Assembly: GCF_009765825.1 (NCBI RefSeq)
Contig: NZ_LMUR01000018.1
Span: 1,085,704 to 1,149,703 of the forward strand
Direction: 5' to 3'
Length of the DNA stretch: 64,000 nucleotides
Source: Granulicella sp. L60
GTDB lineage: Bacteria > Acidobacteriota > Terriglobia > Terriglobales > Acidobacteriaceae
Both the position numbers and the translations under genes were made by a program. The notes beneath the pieces are model-generated. The model worked only from the letters and a program-made list of their open reading frames with translations. It was not told the origin of the DNA and made no database searches. Below are positions 53,511 to 61,842 of the stretch, one piece after another. Positions within the stretch are counted from its first letter, which is position 1; every line of letters begins with the position of its first letter.

Positions 53511-53672
53511 ATCATCGAAAAAACGGTCAACACCATCGCAACTCCACTCCAACACGAACGCCGCCGCCAGATCCGCGGCCTCCTCCTCCTGGCCTTCGCT
53601 GTCCTCCTCTTCAGCTTCCTCCGCGCCGGCTTCCATCACGTCTTCCCACCAAACTGGTGGCGTCTATGGTGA
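53511..53672 (+). CDS. Possible small membrane protein with non-canonical start, overlapping miaA
   Basis: An open frame reads IIEKTVNTIATPLQHERRRQ and then RGLLLLAFAVLLFSFLRAGF followed by HHVFPPNWWRLW and TGA. One membrane helix and an aromatic end give it a protein-like look, and its TGA overlaps the miaA ATG (ATGGTGA). No ATG, GTG or TTG opens it: the upstream in-frame codons run into repeat copy D, so it would need an ATC start at 53511 or 53514. It may therefore be a decayed or non-coding remnant. Confidence 0.3.
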   Translation: MIEKTVNTIATPLQHERRRQIRGLLLLAFAVLLFSFLRAGFHHVFPPNWWRLW

Positions 53673-54742
53673 CCCAGCCCGACCAGCCCCTCATCGTCCT
53701 CGTCGGCCCCACCGCCAGCGGCAAGACCGGGCTCGCCATCCACCTCGCCCAGACCTTCCAGGGCGAGATCGTAAGCTGCGACTCCGTAGCCGTCTACCGC
53801 GAGATGGAGATCGGCACCGCCAAGCCCACGCACGAAGAGCGCACCCTCGTCCCGCACCACATGATCGACATCGCCTGGCCCAACGAGGCCTGCACCGCCG
53901 GCGACTACAGCCGCCTCGCCCGAGAATCCCTCGCCGGCATCACCGCCCGCGGCACAGCAGACAACATTCTCATCACAAGCAGCGCATCCACACACGCTCC
54001 AGCCACACTATACATATCCGCACCTGCCAACCCCCGCCCCGCAGCCCGACACGGCCACCTCCCCATCGTCGCCGGAGGCACCGGCCTCTACCTCCGCGCC
54101 CTCATCGACGGCCTCTTTCCCGCGCCCCCCCAGACACCCGGCCAGCGCGAACGCCTCCGCCATATCGCCTCCACGCGCGGCCCCGCCTACCTCCACCGCC
54201 TCCTCACGCGCCTCGACCCCACCGCCGCATCCGCCATCCATCCCAACGACGCCTCCAAAGTCGTCCGAGCCATCGAAGTCTCCCTCGCCCAAACCCCCGC
54301 ACCATCCCACCCCGCTCAAGCAATTCGCACCCCCATGACCAAGCAGTGGCAGCAAGGCCGCGACGCCCTCACCGGCTACCGCATCCTGCGCCTCGGTCTC
54401 AACCCGCCCCGCCCTCTCCTCTACGAGCGCATCAACCAGCGCGCCGCCGCGATGTTCGACCTCGGCCTCATCGAAGAGACCGAACGCCTCCTCGCCCGCT
54501 ACGGCCCCGACTGCCGCCCCCTCACCTCCCTCGGCTACGCCGAAGCCTCCGCCGTCCTGCACGGCGAACTCACCCGCGAACAAGCCGTCACCCAGGCCCA
54601 GCAAGGCCACCGCAACTACGCCAAACGCCAACTCACCTGGTTCCGCCGCGAACCCAACATGCACTGGCTCCCCGGCTGCGGCGGCGACCCCGACATCATC
54701 GCCCAGGCCACCACCCTCGTCGCCCAACATCTCGCCCGCTAG
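53666..54742 (+). CDS. miaA: tRNA dimethylallyltransferase with internal insertion
   Basis: A 358-residue enzyme adding a dimethylallyl group to A37 of tRNAs that read UNN codons. Landmarks are the P-loop GPTASGKTGLAIHLA (14-28), EIVSCDSVAVYREMEIGTAKP, VPHHMIDI, and IVAGGTGLYLRALIDGLFPAPP. After TSLGYAEA comes the C-terminal QGHRNYAKRQLTWFRRE. Between ARESLAGITARG and HLPIVAGGTG about 35 extra residues (96-130, ADNILITSSASTHAPATLYI and on) interrupt a boundary where the family normally runs straight on. The frame is open back to 53450, but MVTQPDQPLIVLVGPTASGK is the natural start. Confidence 0.93.
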   Translation: MVTQPDQPLIVLVGPTASGKTGLAIHLAQTFQGEIVSCDSVAVYREMEIGTAKPTHEERTLVPHHMIDIAWPNEACTAGDYSRLARESLAGITARGTADNILITSSASTHAPATLYISAPANPRPAARHGHLPIVAGGTGLYLRALIDGLFPAPPQTPGQRERLRHIASTRGPAYLHRLLTRLDPTAASAIHPNDASKVVRAIEVSLAQTPAPSHPAQAIRTPMTKQWQQGRDALTGYRILRLGLNPPRPLLYERINQRAAAMFDLGLIEETERLLARYGPDCRPLTSLGYAEASAVLHGELTREQAVTQAQQGHRNYAKRQLTWFRREPNMHWLPGCGGDPDIIAQATTLVAQHLAR

Positions 54743-54992
54743 ACCCTCTCTGACAACCCTTACAAAGAAAAATCAAAAATATCCACAGAAATTCATCAAA
54801 AAGCTGGCGTACTTTCCCTTCCCAAAAACACACCCACTAGCCACCATGCCCACCACGCAAATCACCACTAGCTCACCAGCAAATAACCACGCCCCACCAC
54901 CACCTTTTCCCAAAATCCCCTCAAAAATGCCCGCAAAACAGCAAAATCCCGGGTCGCCCCGGGACTCCACTTTTTTCGTAAATTCTCAAAAC

Positions 54993-55898
54993 TCAGGAGG
55001 GCTGAATCACCAAATTATCCGCCAGTTTGAACCGCACAATCGACTCCGCCGGAATCTCGATATCCCGATTTCCCGTCAAGCCGCTTAGCAGCGTCCCGCC
55101 CCCACCTCCAACCAGCCCGCCCACCAGCAGTCCAACCCCGCCCGTAGCCACGCCGCCCACCAACATCCCTAGCCCCGCGCCGCCGCCGATAATAGCCGCC
55201 GACCGCTTGCCCTTCCCCTTCTTCGTACGCGTCAAATCCCCTGTATCCAGCGCGTAGCGCGACCCATTCAACGTCAGATACGTCAGCCGCAACTCCAGAA
55301 TCGAAGACCCTTTGAAGTGCCCCCGCCGATGCGAAGCCACCACCACGCCGCTCACCGGCGCACCCTTCGGAATCACCACCCGATCGCCCACTCCCACCAC
55401 CGGCTCCACCACCTCACCCGTAAACCGGTCGCCCGCGCGGCTCGTCTTCACGCTGATGTGTTGATCGATCCGAATCGTCAGATTCGTTCCCGCAGCAACG
55501 TTCACATCCGCCGGCCGCACAATCGGAGCCGAACCCGGAGCAGGCGCTGCCACCGGCTGGCCCGAAGAGTCCATCTGCCCCGCCGTCACCGGCTGCCCCG
55601 TAGCGTCTGCAGGCCCTCCCGGCGCGGTCGCAGGCGTATTCGCCGCCACACCCGCCGCCGGAGTCGTGGTCGTCGTCATAGCCTGCCCTGTCTGCCCCTG
55701 CACCGGCGGCTGCACCGTCGTCGTCGTCACATTGCCGTTGCTGTCAGGCGGCGATATCACTTGCTGCGGCTGCCCCGTAGCCGCGGCCTGCTGCTTCGCT
55801 GTCTCAATCGCTGCATCCTGTTTCGACTTGCATCCAGCCAACATCGCCAACGCCAGCATCATCATGCACGCAGCTTTATTCGAATAAGTAAAGTTCAT
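54993..55898 (-). CDS. Lipoprotein with Pro/Gln/Thr-rich linker and glycine-zipper C-terminus
   Basis: A 301-residue protein from the ATG at 55898 (GAGGATG upstream). The signal peptide ends in lipobox LAGC (CMMMLALAMLAGCKSKQDAA). Residues 30-130 are a Gln/Thr/Pro/Gly linker. The core TNLTIRIDQHISVKTSRAGDRFTGEVVEPV, VVIPKGAPVSGVVVAS and ELRLTYLTLNGSRYALDTGD looks like a beta-rich domain seen in acidobacterial YMGG-like proteins. A Gly-rich segment follows (IIGGGAGLGMLVGGVATGGVGLLVGGLVGGG), a glycine zipper that may insert in membrane. The function is unknown. It faces kbl across 127 bases. Confidence 0.8.
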   Translation of the reverse strand: MNFTYSNKAACMMMLALAMLAGCKSKQDAAIETAKQQAAATGQPQQVISPPDSNGNVTTTTVQPPVQGQTGQAMTTTTTPAAGVAANTPATAPGGPADATGQPVTAGQMDSSGQPVAAPAPGSAPIVRPADVNVAAGTNLTIRIDQHISVKTSRAGDRFTGEVVEPVVGVGDRVVIPKGAPVSGVVVASHRRGHFKGSSILELRLTYLTLNGSRYALDTGDLTRTKKGKGKRSAAIIGGGAGLGMLVGGVATGGVGLLVGGLVGGGGGTLLSGLTGNRDIEIPAESIVRFKLADNLVIQPS

Positions 55899-56012
55899 CG
55901 GGGCATCCTCGTTCAAATTCAAATGGGTTGACGATATAAAAGCTCAACAGCAACACGTCTCAACTGCGTAAGATGCTCATTCCTCATAGAAGACCGCCCG
56001 GCACAAAAGGAT

Positions 56013-56018
56013 TAAGAT
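56013..56018 (+). promoter_or_regulatory. Candidate -10 (TAAGAT) for kbl, leaderless-type
   Basis: TAAGAT ends seven bases before the kbl ATG at 56026, with no ribosome site in between. Confidence 0.35.
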
Positions 56019-56025
56019 AAATTTC

Positions 56026-57246
56026 ATGACGACCGCAGCCGCCAACCGCCCTCAGCTCGCTCACCTCACCGCCCAGCTCGACGATCTCCGCCAGCGCGGA
56101 ACCTTCTTCAAGCTGCGCGTGCTCGACGACCAGCAGGCCCCCGTCTGCACCTACGACGGCAAGCGCGTCATCAACCTTGCCTCCAACAACTACCTTGGGC
56201 TCTGCAACGATCCCCGCCTCGAAGAAGCCGCCATCGCCGCCACGCGCAAGTACGGCGCAGGCTCCGGAGCCGTCCGCACCATCGCCGGCACCATGCACAT
56301 CCACATGGAGCTCGAAGAAAAGATCGCCGCCTTCAAAGGCGTAGAGGCCTGCGTTGTCTTCCAGTCCGGATTCGCCGCCAACGCCGGCACCGTCTCCAGC
56401 ATCCTCGGCAAAGAAGACTTCATCCTCTCCGACGAGCTCAACCACGCCAGCATCATCGACGGCGCCCGCCTCTCCCGCGCCAAGATCAAGGTCTTCCGCC
56501 ACAAAGACATCGCCCACGCCGAAGAGCTCCTGCAAGAGGTCCAGAACGAGCCCGGCCGCAAGCTCCTCATCACCGACGGCGTCTTCTCCATGGACGGCGA
56601 CATCGGCCCCGTCGACAAGCTCGCCCGCCTCGCCGAAAAGTACGGCGCCATCATGATGGTCGACGACGCCCACGCCAGCGGCGTCCTCGGCCGCAACGGA
56701 CGCGGCTCCGTCGATCACTTTCATGTCACCGACAAAGTCGACGTTCAGGTCGGCACCCTGTCAAAAGCCATCGGAGCCCTCGGCGGCTACGTCTGCGGCA
56801 GCCGCGATCTCATCGACTATCTCTACCACCGCGCCCGCCCGTTCCTCTTCTCCACCTCGCACCCACCCTCTGTCACCGCCACCTGCATCGCCGCCTTCGA
56901 CATTCTCGAAGCTGAGCCTGAACGCATCCAGCGCCTCTGGGACAACACCTGGTACTTCAAGCAGCAGCTCACCAACGCAGGCTTCGACGTAGGCGGCAAC
57001 ACCACACCCAAAAGCGAGACCCCTATCACGCCTATTATCATCGGCGACGGTCGCAAGACCATGGACTTCTCTCGCGCCCTCTTCGACGCAGGCGTCATGG
57101 CCACCGGCATCGCCTTTCCCACCGTTCCCGAGGGAAAAGCCCGCATTCGCACCATCATGACTAGCGAACACACCCGCGAACAGATCGATCAAGCCCTCGA
57201 AGTCTTCACCTCTGTCGCGAAGAAAACCGGAGTTCTGCAAGCCTGA
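56026..57246 (+). CDS. kbl: Glycine C-acetyltransferase (2-amino-3-ketobutyrate CoA ligase)
   Basis: A 406-residue PLP enzyme of the alpha-oxoamine synthase family that condenses glycine with acetyl-CoA, or cleaves 2-amino-3-ketobutyrate from threonine breakdown. Landmarks are INLASNNYLGLCNDPRLEEA, YGAGSGAVRTIAGTMHIHMELEEKIAAFKG, DELNHASIIDGARLS, MMVDDAHASGVLGRNGRG and the PLP lysine in VGTLSKAIGALGGYVCGS. The length and the GT(M)HIH segment fit Kbl better than BioF or HemA. The usual partner tdh is not adjacent; a threonine-aldolase-like gene lies about 4 kb upstream. Confidence 0.9.
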   Translation: MTTAAANRPQLAHLTAQLDDLRQRGTFFKLRVLDDQQAPVCTYDGKRVINLASNNYLGLCNDPRLEEAAIAATRKYGAGSGAVRTIAGTMHIHMELEEKIAAFKGVEACVVFQSGFAANAGTVSSILGKEDFILSDELNHASIIDGARLSRAKIKVFRHKDIAHAEELLQEVQNEPGRKLLITDGVFSMDGDIGPVDKLARLAEKYGAIMMVDDAHASGVLGRNGRGSVDHFHVTDKVDVQVGTLSKAIGALGGYVCGSRDLIDYLYHRARPFLFSTSHPPSVTATCIAAFDILEAEPERIQRLWDNTWYFKQQLTNAGFDVGGNTTPKSETPITPIIIGDGRKTMDFSRALFDAGVMATGIAFPTVPEGKARIRTIMTSEHTREQIDQALEVFTSVAKKTGVLQA

Positions 57247-57317
57247 GCCACAGTCTTAATCAACCCGGCACTCGGTCAATCCCCGCGATTTTCTTCAATA
57301 GCACACTGTAAAGAGGC

Positions 57318-57323
57318 TATCCT
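57318..57323 (+). promoter_or_regulatory. Candidate -10 (TATCCT), leaderless-type
   Basis: TATCCT ends eight bases before the ATG at 57332. The GAAGA between could be a weak ribosome site, so this is the least certain of the set. Confidence 0.25.
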
Positions 57324-57331
57324 TAGAAGAT

Positions 57332-58225
57332 ATGCGTCTCAGCCGTGTGCCCCTTTGTCACCATCGCCAGCTCAGGCTGATCAGCCTGCTGCTTGGCTCT
57401 GCTCTCTTCACCACGATCGTTGGGGCACCCGCATCTCTCCGTGCACAGCAGCCACTGTCTACCGTCGACAGCGCCACCTCTTCTTCCTCCATCGAAGCAG
57501 CGAGCCTTACTGTCCCCACTCCCAACTTCGATCTGCCCGATGCCCCCGGCGAGCTTCGCTTCCAGCAACCCACCCAGACGACGAGTCCGGCTCAACCCGT
57601 CCAGACAAACAATCCCGATGCTGTCAGTCCGAACGGCACCCAGCAGACCAAGCGCATCCTCGGCATCATGCCCAACTTCCGCTCTGTCTCCGCCGATACC
57701 AAGCTCCCGCCCATGAGCCCGAAGGATAAGTTCATCATCGCCGGCAAGGACACCTTCGACTACTCGTCCTTCATCATCGCCGGCATCCAGGCAGGCTTCT
57801 CCATGAACGGCGACTCCTACCCCGAGTTCCATCAAGGCCTCAAAGGGTTTGGCCGCTACTACTGGCACACACTCGCCGACACCATCGACGAAAACTTTAT
57901 GGTCGGCGGCCTTGGCCCCATGGTCTTCCATCAGGACAACCGCTTCTACACCCTCGGCCACGGCGGCTTCGTCAAACGCAGTACCTACGCCTGGACGCGC
58001 GTCCTCATCTCCCGCAAGGACGACGGCAGCTCCACCTTCAACTTCGCTGAGGTCATCGGCTCCGGTGCCTCCTCCGGCATCTCCACCCTCTACTACCCCA
58101 CCAAATACCGCACCTGGACCAAGGTTGGCCAGAAGTGGCTCACCAGCGATCTCATCGACGGCGCCAACTTCATGCTCAAAGAGTGGTGGCCCGACATCAA
58201 CAAGAAGGTCTTCCACACCCACTAA
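57332..58225 (+). CDS. Secreted acidobacterial protein of unknown function
   Basis: A 297-residue protein with a signal peptide (LRLISLLLGSALFTTIVGAPASLRAQQ, about residues 14-40). A Thr/Ser/Pro/Gln stretch reaches residue 105. The conserved-looking part starts KRILGIMPNFRSVSADTKLPPMSPKDKF and continues KDTFDYSSFIIAGIQAGFSM, FGRYYWHTLADTIDENFMVGGLGPMVFHQDNRFYTLGHGG and TYAWTRVLISRKDDGSSTFNFAEVIGSGASSGISTLYYP. I recall this pattern from many Terriglobia proteins of unknown function; the hydrophobic, Gly-rich repeats suggest outer-membrane or periplasmic location. The stop abuts repeat copy E. Confidence 0.75.
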   Translation: MRLSRVPLCHHRQLRLISLLLGSALFTTIVGAPASLRAQQPLSTVDSATSSSSIEAASLTVPTPNFDLPDAPGELRFQQPTQTTSPAQPVQTNNPDAVSPNGTQQTKRILGIMPNFRSVSADTKLPPMSPKDKFIIAGKDTFDYSSFIIAGIQAGFSMNGDSYPEFHQGLKGFGRYYWHTLADTIDENFMVGGLGPMVFHQDNRFYTLGHGGFVKRSTYAWTRVLISRKDDGSSTFNFAEVIGSGASSGISTLYYPTKYRTWTKVGQKWLTSDLIDGANFMLKEWWPDINKKVFHTH

Positions 58226-58227
58226 TG

Positions 58228-58343
58228 CTGGTCGGGATCATCATTGCCGAGCAACGCGAGGCCCTCAGAGGATAACCTGCCACGACAAGGTATACGAGTC
58301 ACGAAGTGACCTCCCGCTGAGTAAGCGGCCCGTCCGGCAGGAC
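58228..58343. repeat. Palindromic repeat element, right-half copy E (includes inner hairpin)
   Basis: GCTGGTCGGGATCATCATTGCCGAGCAACGCGAGGCC corresponds to the inner hairpin of copy B. AAGGTATACGAGTCACGAAGTGACCTCCCG and GGCCCGTCCGGCAGGAC follow. This copy links the full elements to the shorter C and D copies. Confidence 0.85.
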
Positions 58344-58502
58344 CGTTCGTACGAGAAGATTTTATTGCCCCATCACGAATCCCGTTTTATGCTGAACCCG
58401 TCCCTCGCGAGGCCGGAGCCGCCGGTCTCTACCTGCACCGCAAACCAGTTCGCGGCGGTGCGGACGGAGGAGTCAGCGACACATGCTTTCGTGAGGACAA
58501 CC

Positions 58503-58844
58503 ATGCCTAAATTGAAGATCGTCTACCTCGAACTGCCGGCGAACGAGCTGGCGGTCAGCAGGAACTTCTATGCCAAACTCTTCGGCTGGACCTTCCAGGA
58601 CTACGGCCCGACCTACGCCGCCTTCTCCGACAGCGGCACCGACGGCGGCTTCAACGCAGACCCAGCCGAACGCACGCAGCATCCTCTTCCAGTCATCGAG
58701 TCCGAAGATCTAGAGGAGACCGAACAGAGCATCCTGAAGGCAGGCGGCAAAATAACCCTCCCCACCTTCAGCTTCCCCGGTGGTAGGCGCTTCCACTTCA
58801 CCGACCCCGCAGGCAACGAACTAGCCGTCATGCAGCGCGAATAA
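58503..58844 (+). CDS. VOC family (glyoxalase/dioxygenase-fold) protein
   Basis: A 113-residue protein from the ATG at 58503 with GAGGA upstream. Half-VOC pattern: IVYLELPANELAVSRNFYAKLFGWTFQDYGPTYAAFSD at the start and FSFPGGRRFHFTDPAGNELAVMQR at the end, with a Glu at the usual metal-ligand place (GNELAVM). The family covers glyoxalases, dioxygenases and resistance proteins; a stand-alone short member usually acts as a dimer. Substrate unknown. A longer ORF in the same frame from 57849 is a shadow of the preceding gene and of repeat copy E. Confidence 0.85.
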   Translation: MPKLKIVYLELPANELAVSRNFYAKLFGWTFQDYGPTYAAFSDSGTDGGFNADPAERTQHPLPVIESEDLEETEQSILKAGGKITLPTFSFPGGRRFHFTDPAGNELAVMQRE

Positions 58845-58862
58845 CCGCAATAAGTTTGAGCA

Positions 58863-60167
58863 CTAACCCTTGAAGACGATGCGTCCTTCGCTGATCGTAG
58901 CCACCACCCGACCCAGCATAGGCGCACCGTCGAAGGGCGTATTCTTCGACTTCGAGCGCGTCTTCTTCACCTCAAAGCTCCACTCCGCCGCCGGATCGAA
59001 CACCACCAGATCCGCGAAGCTCCCTGCACTGAGCCTGCCCCGCCCATCCAGCGAAACAATCTCCGCAGGCTGAGCGCTCATCAACTCAATCACCCGCGAG
59101 ATCGGCATCCCCTCGCCCTTGTGCAACACTCGCAGCGCCAGTCCCAGCGCAGTCTCCAGCCCGGTAATCCCATTCGGAGCCCGTTCAAACTCCTGCTCTT
59201 TCTCAAACAACGCATGTGGAGCATGATCGGTCGCAATACAATCCACCGTGCCGTCCATCAATCCCGCGATCATCGCCACGCGATCCGCCTCCGCCCTCAG
59301 CGGCGGATTCATCTTCGCATTCGTGTCGTACTCTCCAATCGCCTCATCCGTCAGCGTGAAGTGATGTGGCGCCACCTCGCACGTCACATGCAGCCCTTCG
59401 CGCTTCGCCTTTCGAATCGCATCCATCGCCCGCGCCGTCGACACATGCTGCACATGCAGATGCGGCCGCAAGCCATCGTGCCGCTCGATATCCCGCAGCA
59501 GTCCAATATCCCGCTCCACAATCTTCGCCTCTGCCTCCACCGACATCCCGCGCAGTCCCAGCCGAAACGCCACCGGCCCCGCGTTCATGCTGCATCCGCC
59601 CGTCAAACGCGTGTCCTCTGCATGCTGTGAGATCGGCACCCCAATCCCCGCCGCGGCCACCAGCGCCGCCCGCATCACGCGAGTCTCCAGCACCGGCTTT
59701 CCATCATCGGTAAACCCAACCGCGCCCGCGTCACGTAGCTCGTGATAGTCCGTGATCTCTTCGCCCATGCTGCCAAACGTAGCCGCTGGCATAGCGAACA
59801 GCTTCACGACGGCACCGCGCGCCGCATCCTGCATCCACTTCAGCGACGCCACCGAGTCGTTCACCGGAACAGTATTCGGCATCGCCACCACGCTCGTAAA
59901 ACCACCCGCCGCAGCCGCAGCCGTACCCGTCGCAATCGACTCCTTGTACGTCTGTCCCGGCTCGCGCAGATGCACATGCACATCCACCAGCCCCGGTGCG
60001 ACGACCATGCCCGCAGCGTCGATGGTGTCCTTCGCCTTCGCAAACCTCAGCCCACCCGGCATCTCTATCGCCGTCACACGCCCATGCCTTAGCAGCAGAT
60101 CCCGCTCGTCATCTATGCCGCTTACCGGATCGACCAGCCGGCCATTCAAGATCAATACGTCACTCAT
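58863..60167 (-). CDS. pyrC: Dihydroorotase
   Basis: A 434-residue amidohydrolase closing carbamoyl aspartate to dihydroorotate, type I (PyrC of Gram-positives and many other phyla). Metal-site motifs are APGLVDVHVHLREPGQTYKESIATGT, MPNTVPVNDS, ISQHAED, LHVQHVSTARAMDAIRKAK and VDCIATDHAPHALFEKEQEF with the catalytic Asp. The ATG overlaps the pyrB stop (ATGA). It is the last gene of pyrR-pyrB-pyrC. Confidence 0.97.
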   Translation of the reverse strand: MSDVLILNGRLVDPVSGIDDERDLLLRHGRVTAIEMPGGLRFAKAKDTIDAAGMVVAPGLVDVHVHLREPGQTYKESIATGTAAAAAGGFTSVVAMPNTVPVNDSVASLKWMQDAARGAVVKLFAMPAATFGSMGEEITDYHELRDAGAVGFTDDGKPVLETRVMRAALVAAAGIGVPISQHAEDTRLTGGCSMNAGPVAFRLGLRGMSVEAEAKIVERDIGLLRDIERHDGLRPHLHVQHVSTARAMDAIRKAKREGLHVTCEVAPHHFTLTDEAIGEYDTNAKMNPPLRAEADRVAMIAGLMDGTVDCIATDHAPHALFEKEQEFERAPNGITGLETALGLALRVLHKGEGMPISRVIELMSAQPAEIVSLDGRGRLSAGSFADLVVFDPAAEWSFEVKKTRSKSKNTPFDGAPMLGRVVATISEGRIVFKG

Positions 60168-61183
60168 ACCGTTACACTCTCGAATTCACCCGCACCCAGC
60201 GCTCTCACCAGCAGCGCCATCCTTATGAATAACCCATGCCGCACCTGGTCTTCAATCGCCGAGTTCGGTCCATCCGCTACCTCGCCCGCAATCTCCAGCC
60301 CGCGAATCATCGGCCCCGGATGCATCACCAGAGCATTCGGCGCGCACGCCGCCAGCCGCTCCTCGTTCAACTGATACCGCGCAATATAATCCGCAAGATC
60401 CAGCTCCAATCCCACCACCCGCTCTCGCTGAATCCGCAGCATCATCACCACACCCTTGCCGGAAGATCCAGCCCGCTTCAGCGCCTTATCAAAATCTCTC
60501 TCGATCTCCACACCCGACCCCAGCCCAAGCGCGTGCTCCGGCAGCAGCGGCACCGGCCCGCACAGCAACACCCTCGCGCCCAGCCTCGGCAGCAGCATCG
60601 CGTTCGACCGCGCCACCCGGCTATGCAAAATGTCTCCCGTAATCACCACGGTGACGCCCTCCAGCGTCTTCGCATGCACGCGCCCCGCAGGGATACCCGG
60701 CAACCGCGTCAGCATCGTCCGCGCATCCAGCAGCGCCTGCGAAGGATGCTCATGCATCCCATCTCCCGCATTCAGCACCGGCAGCCCCGTCGACTTCGCC
60801 AGCAGATACGGCGCACCCGAGTTCGGATGACGCAGAATGATGCACTCCGCGCCCAGCGCACGCAGCGTCAGCCCCGTGTCCTTCAGGCTCTCGCCCTTCT
60901 CAATCGACGAAGATTTATCGCTCACCAGCGTCGTCGTCGCACCCAGCGACTTCGCCGCCAGCTCAAACGACGTCCTGGTCCGCGTACTCGACTCATAAAA
61001 CAGCAACGCCACCCGCCGACCCGCCAGCATCCGCGCCCGCTCCACCGGATGCATCGTCTCCAGGCTCCCAGCCGCCGCCAGAATCGCCGCAACCTCATCC
61101 ACCGTCAGGTCCGCCACCGTCAGCAACGATCCCCCGGCATACTCAGACTTCTTCATCGCACCTTGCTCAGTCGAGATCGTCAT
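60164..61183 (-). CDS. pyrB: Aspartate carbamoyltransferase, catalytic chain
   Basis: A 339-residue enzyme catalysing the committed pyrimidine step. Carbamoyl-phosphate motif FYESSTRTRTSFELAAKSLGA and EKGESLKDTGLTLRALGAECIILRHPNSG, HEHPSQALLDARTMLTRLPG, VVITGDILHSRVARSNAMLLPRLGA and ALVMHPGPMIRGLEIAGEV are all intact. No pyrI regulatory chain is present. Starts at 61183 or, at a second ATG (61156), with AAGGTG close by. Nine bases separate it from the pyrR stop. Confidence 0.97.
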   Translation of the reverse strand: MTISTEQGAMKKSEYAGGSLLTVADLTVDEVAAILAAAGSLETMHPVERARMLAGRRVALLFYESSTRTRTSFELAAKSLGATTTLVSDKSSSIEKGESLKDTGLTLRALGAECIILRHPNSGAPYLLAKSTGLPVLNAGDGMHEHPSQALLDARTMLTRLPGIPAGRVHAKTLEGVTVVITGDILHSRVARSNAMLLPRLGARVLLCGPVPLLPEHALGLGSGVEIERDFDKALKRAGSSGKGVVMMLRIQRERVVGLELDLADYIARYQLNEERLAACAPNALVMHPGPMIRGLEIAGEVADGPNSAIEDQVRHGLFIRMALLVRALGAGEFESVTV

Positions 61184-61192
61184 CTGCAGCCG

Positions 61193-61768
61193 TCAGTCCA
61201 CCAACTCGACCAGCAGCACCTGCTCCTGCCCGTCCACCTCGTTCAGCTTGACCTCGATAATCTCGCGCTTCGAGGTAGGAATCATCCGGCCCACATATGT
61301 CGCCTCAATCGGCAGCTCGCGATGCCCGCGATCGATCAGCACCAGCAGCCGCACGCTCTTCGGCCTTCCATGGTCGAACAGCGCATCCAGCGCCGCCCGT
61401 ATCGTTCGGCCCGTATACAGCACATCGTCCATCAGGATGATGTCCCTGCCCGTCACATCGAACCCGATCGCCCCCGGCGTTACCTTCGGACGTATTCCAT
61501 CGGTCGTCAGGTCGTCGCGATAAAAGCTGATATCCAGCACACCCGTATCCACCGGATGCTTTTCGATCTTCTCAATCAGCACAGCCAGCCGCTTCGCCAG
61601 CGGCACGCCCCTGCGCTTGATCCCGACCAGACCCACATTGGCGCTTCCGCCATGCTTTTCGACGATCTCATGAGCCAGCCGTACCAGCGTGCGCTCAATC
61701 TCTGAGGCCGACATCAACCGGCCCTTCTCACGAATCTTCGGCTTCTGTACTTCCGTATCTTCACTCAT
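61193..61768 (-). CDS. pyrR: Bifunctional pyr operon regulator / uracil phosphoribosyltransferase
   Basis: A 191-residue phosphoribosyltransferase fold: ANVGLVGIKRRGVPLAKRLAVLIE, DISFYRDDLTTDG, and the PRPP loop DIILMDDVLYTGRTIRAALDAL. PyrR binds pyr mRNA in a UMP-dependent way to trigger attenuation, and often has weak UPRT activity. It is the first gene of the operon. The upstream gap to the ADOP permease stop is only 73 bases, too short for a classical attenuator with antiterminator, so its target may be elsewhere. Confidence 0.95.
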   Translation of the reverse strand: MSEDTEVQKPKIREKGRLMSASEIERTLVRLAHEIVEKHGGSANVGLVGIKRRGVPLAKRLAVLIEKIEKHPVDTGVLDISFYRDDLTTDGIRPKVTPGAIGFDVTGRDIILMDDVLYTGRTIRAALDALFDHGRPKSVRLLVLIDRGHRELPIEATYVGRMIPTSKREIIEVKLNEVDGQEQVLLVELVD

Positions 61769-61842
61769 AGCAATTGCGCTGATGATATCAGTCCGGCACC
61801 CCAGAAGAAAAAGGCCGCGAAAACCCTAAACCGCTCACAGAC

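Noticed and set aside
61769-61842. Possible PyrR-binding RNA element before pyrR (GGTCTGTGAGCGGTTT on the minus strand)
   Set aside because: Only loosely like the known anti-antiterminator loop, and the gap is too short for a full attenuator. Left as undecided.
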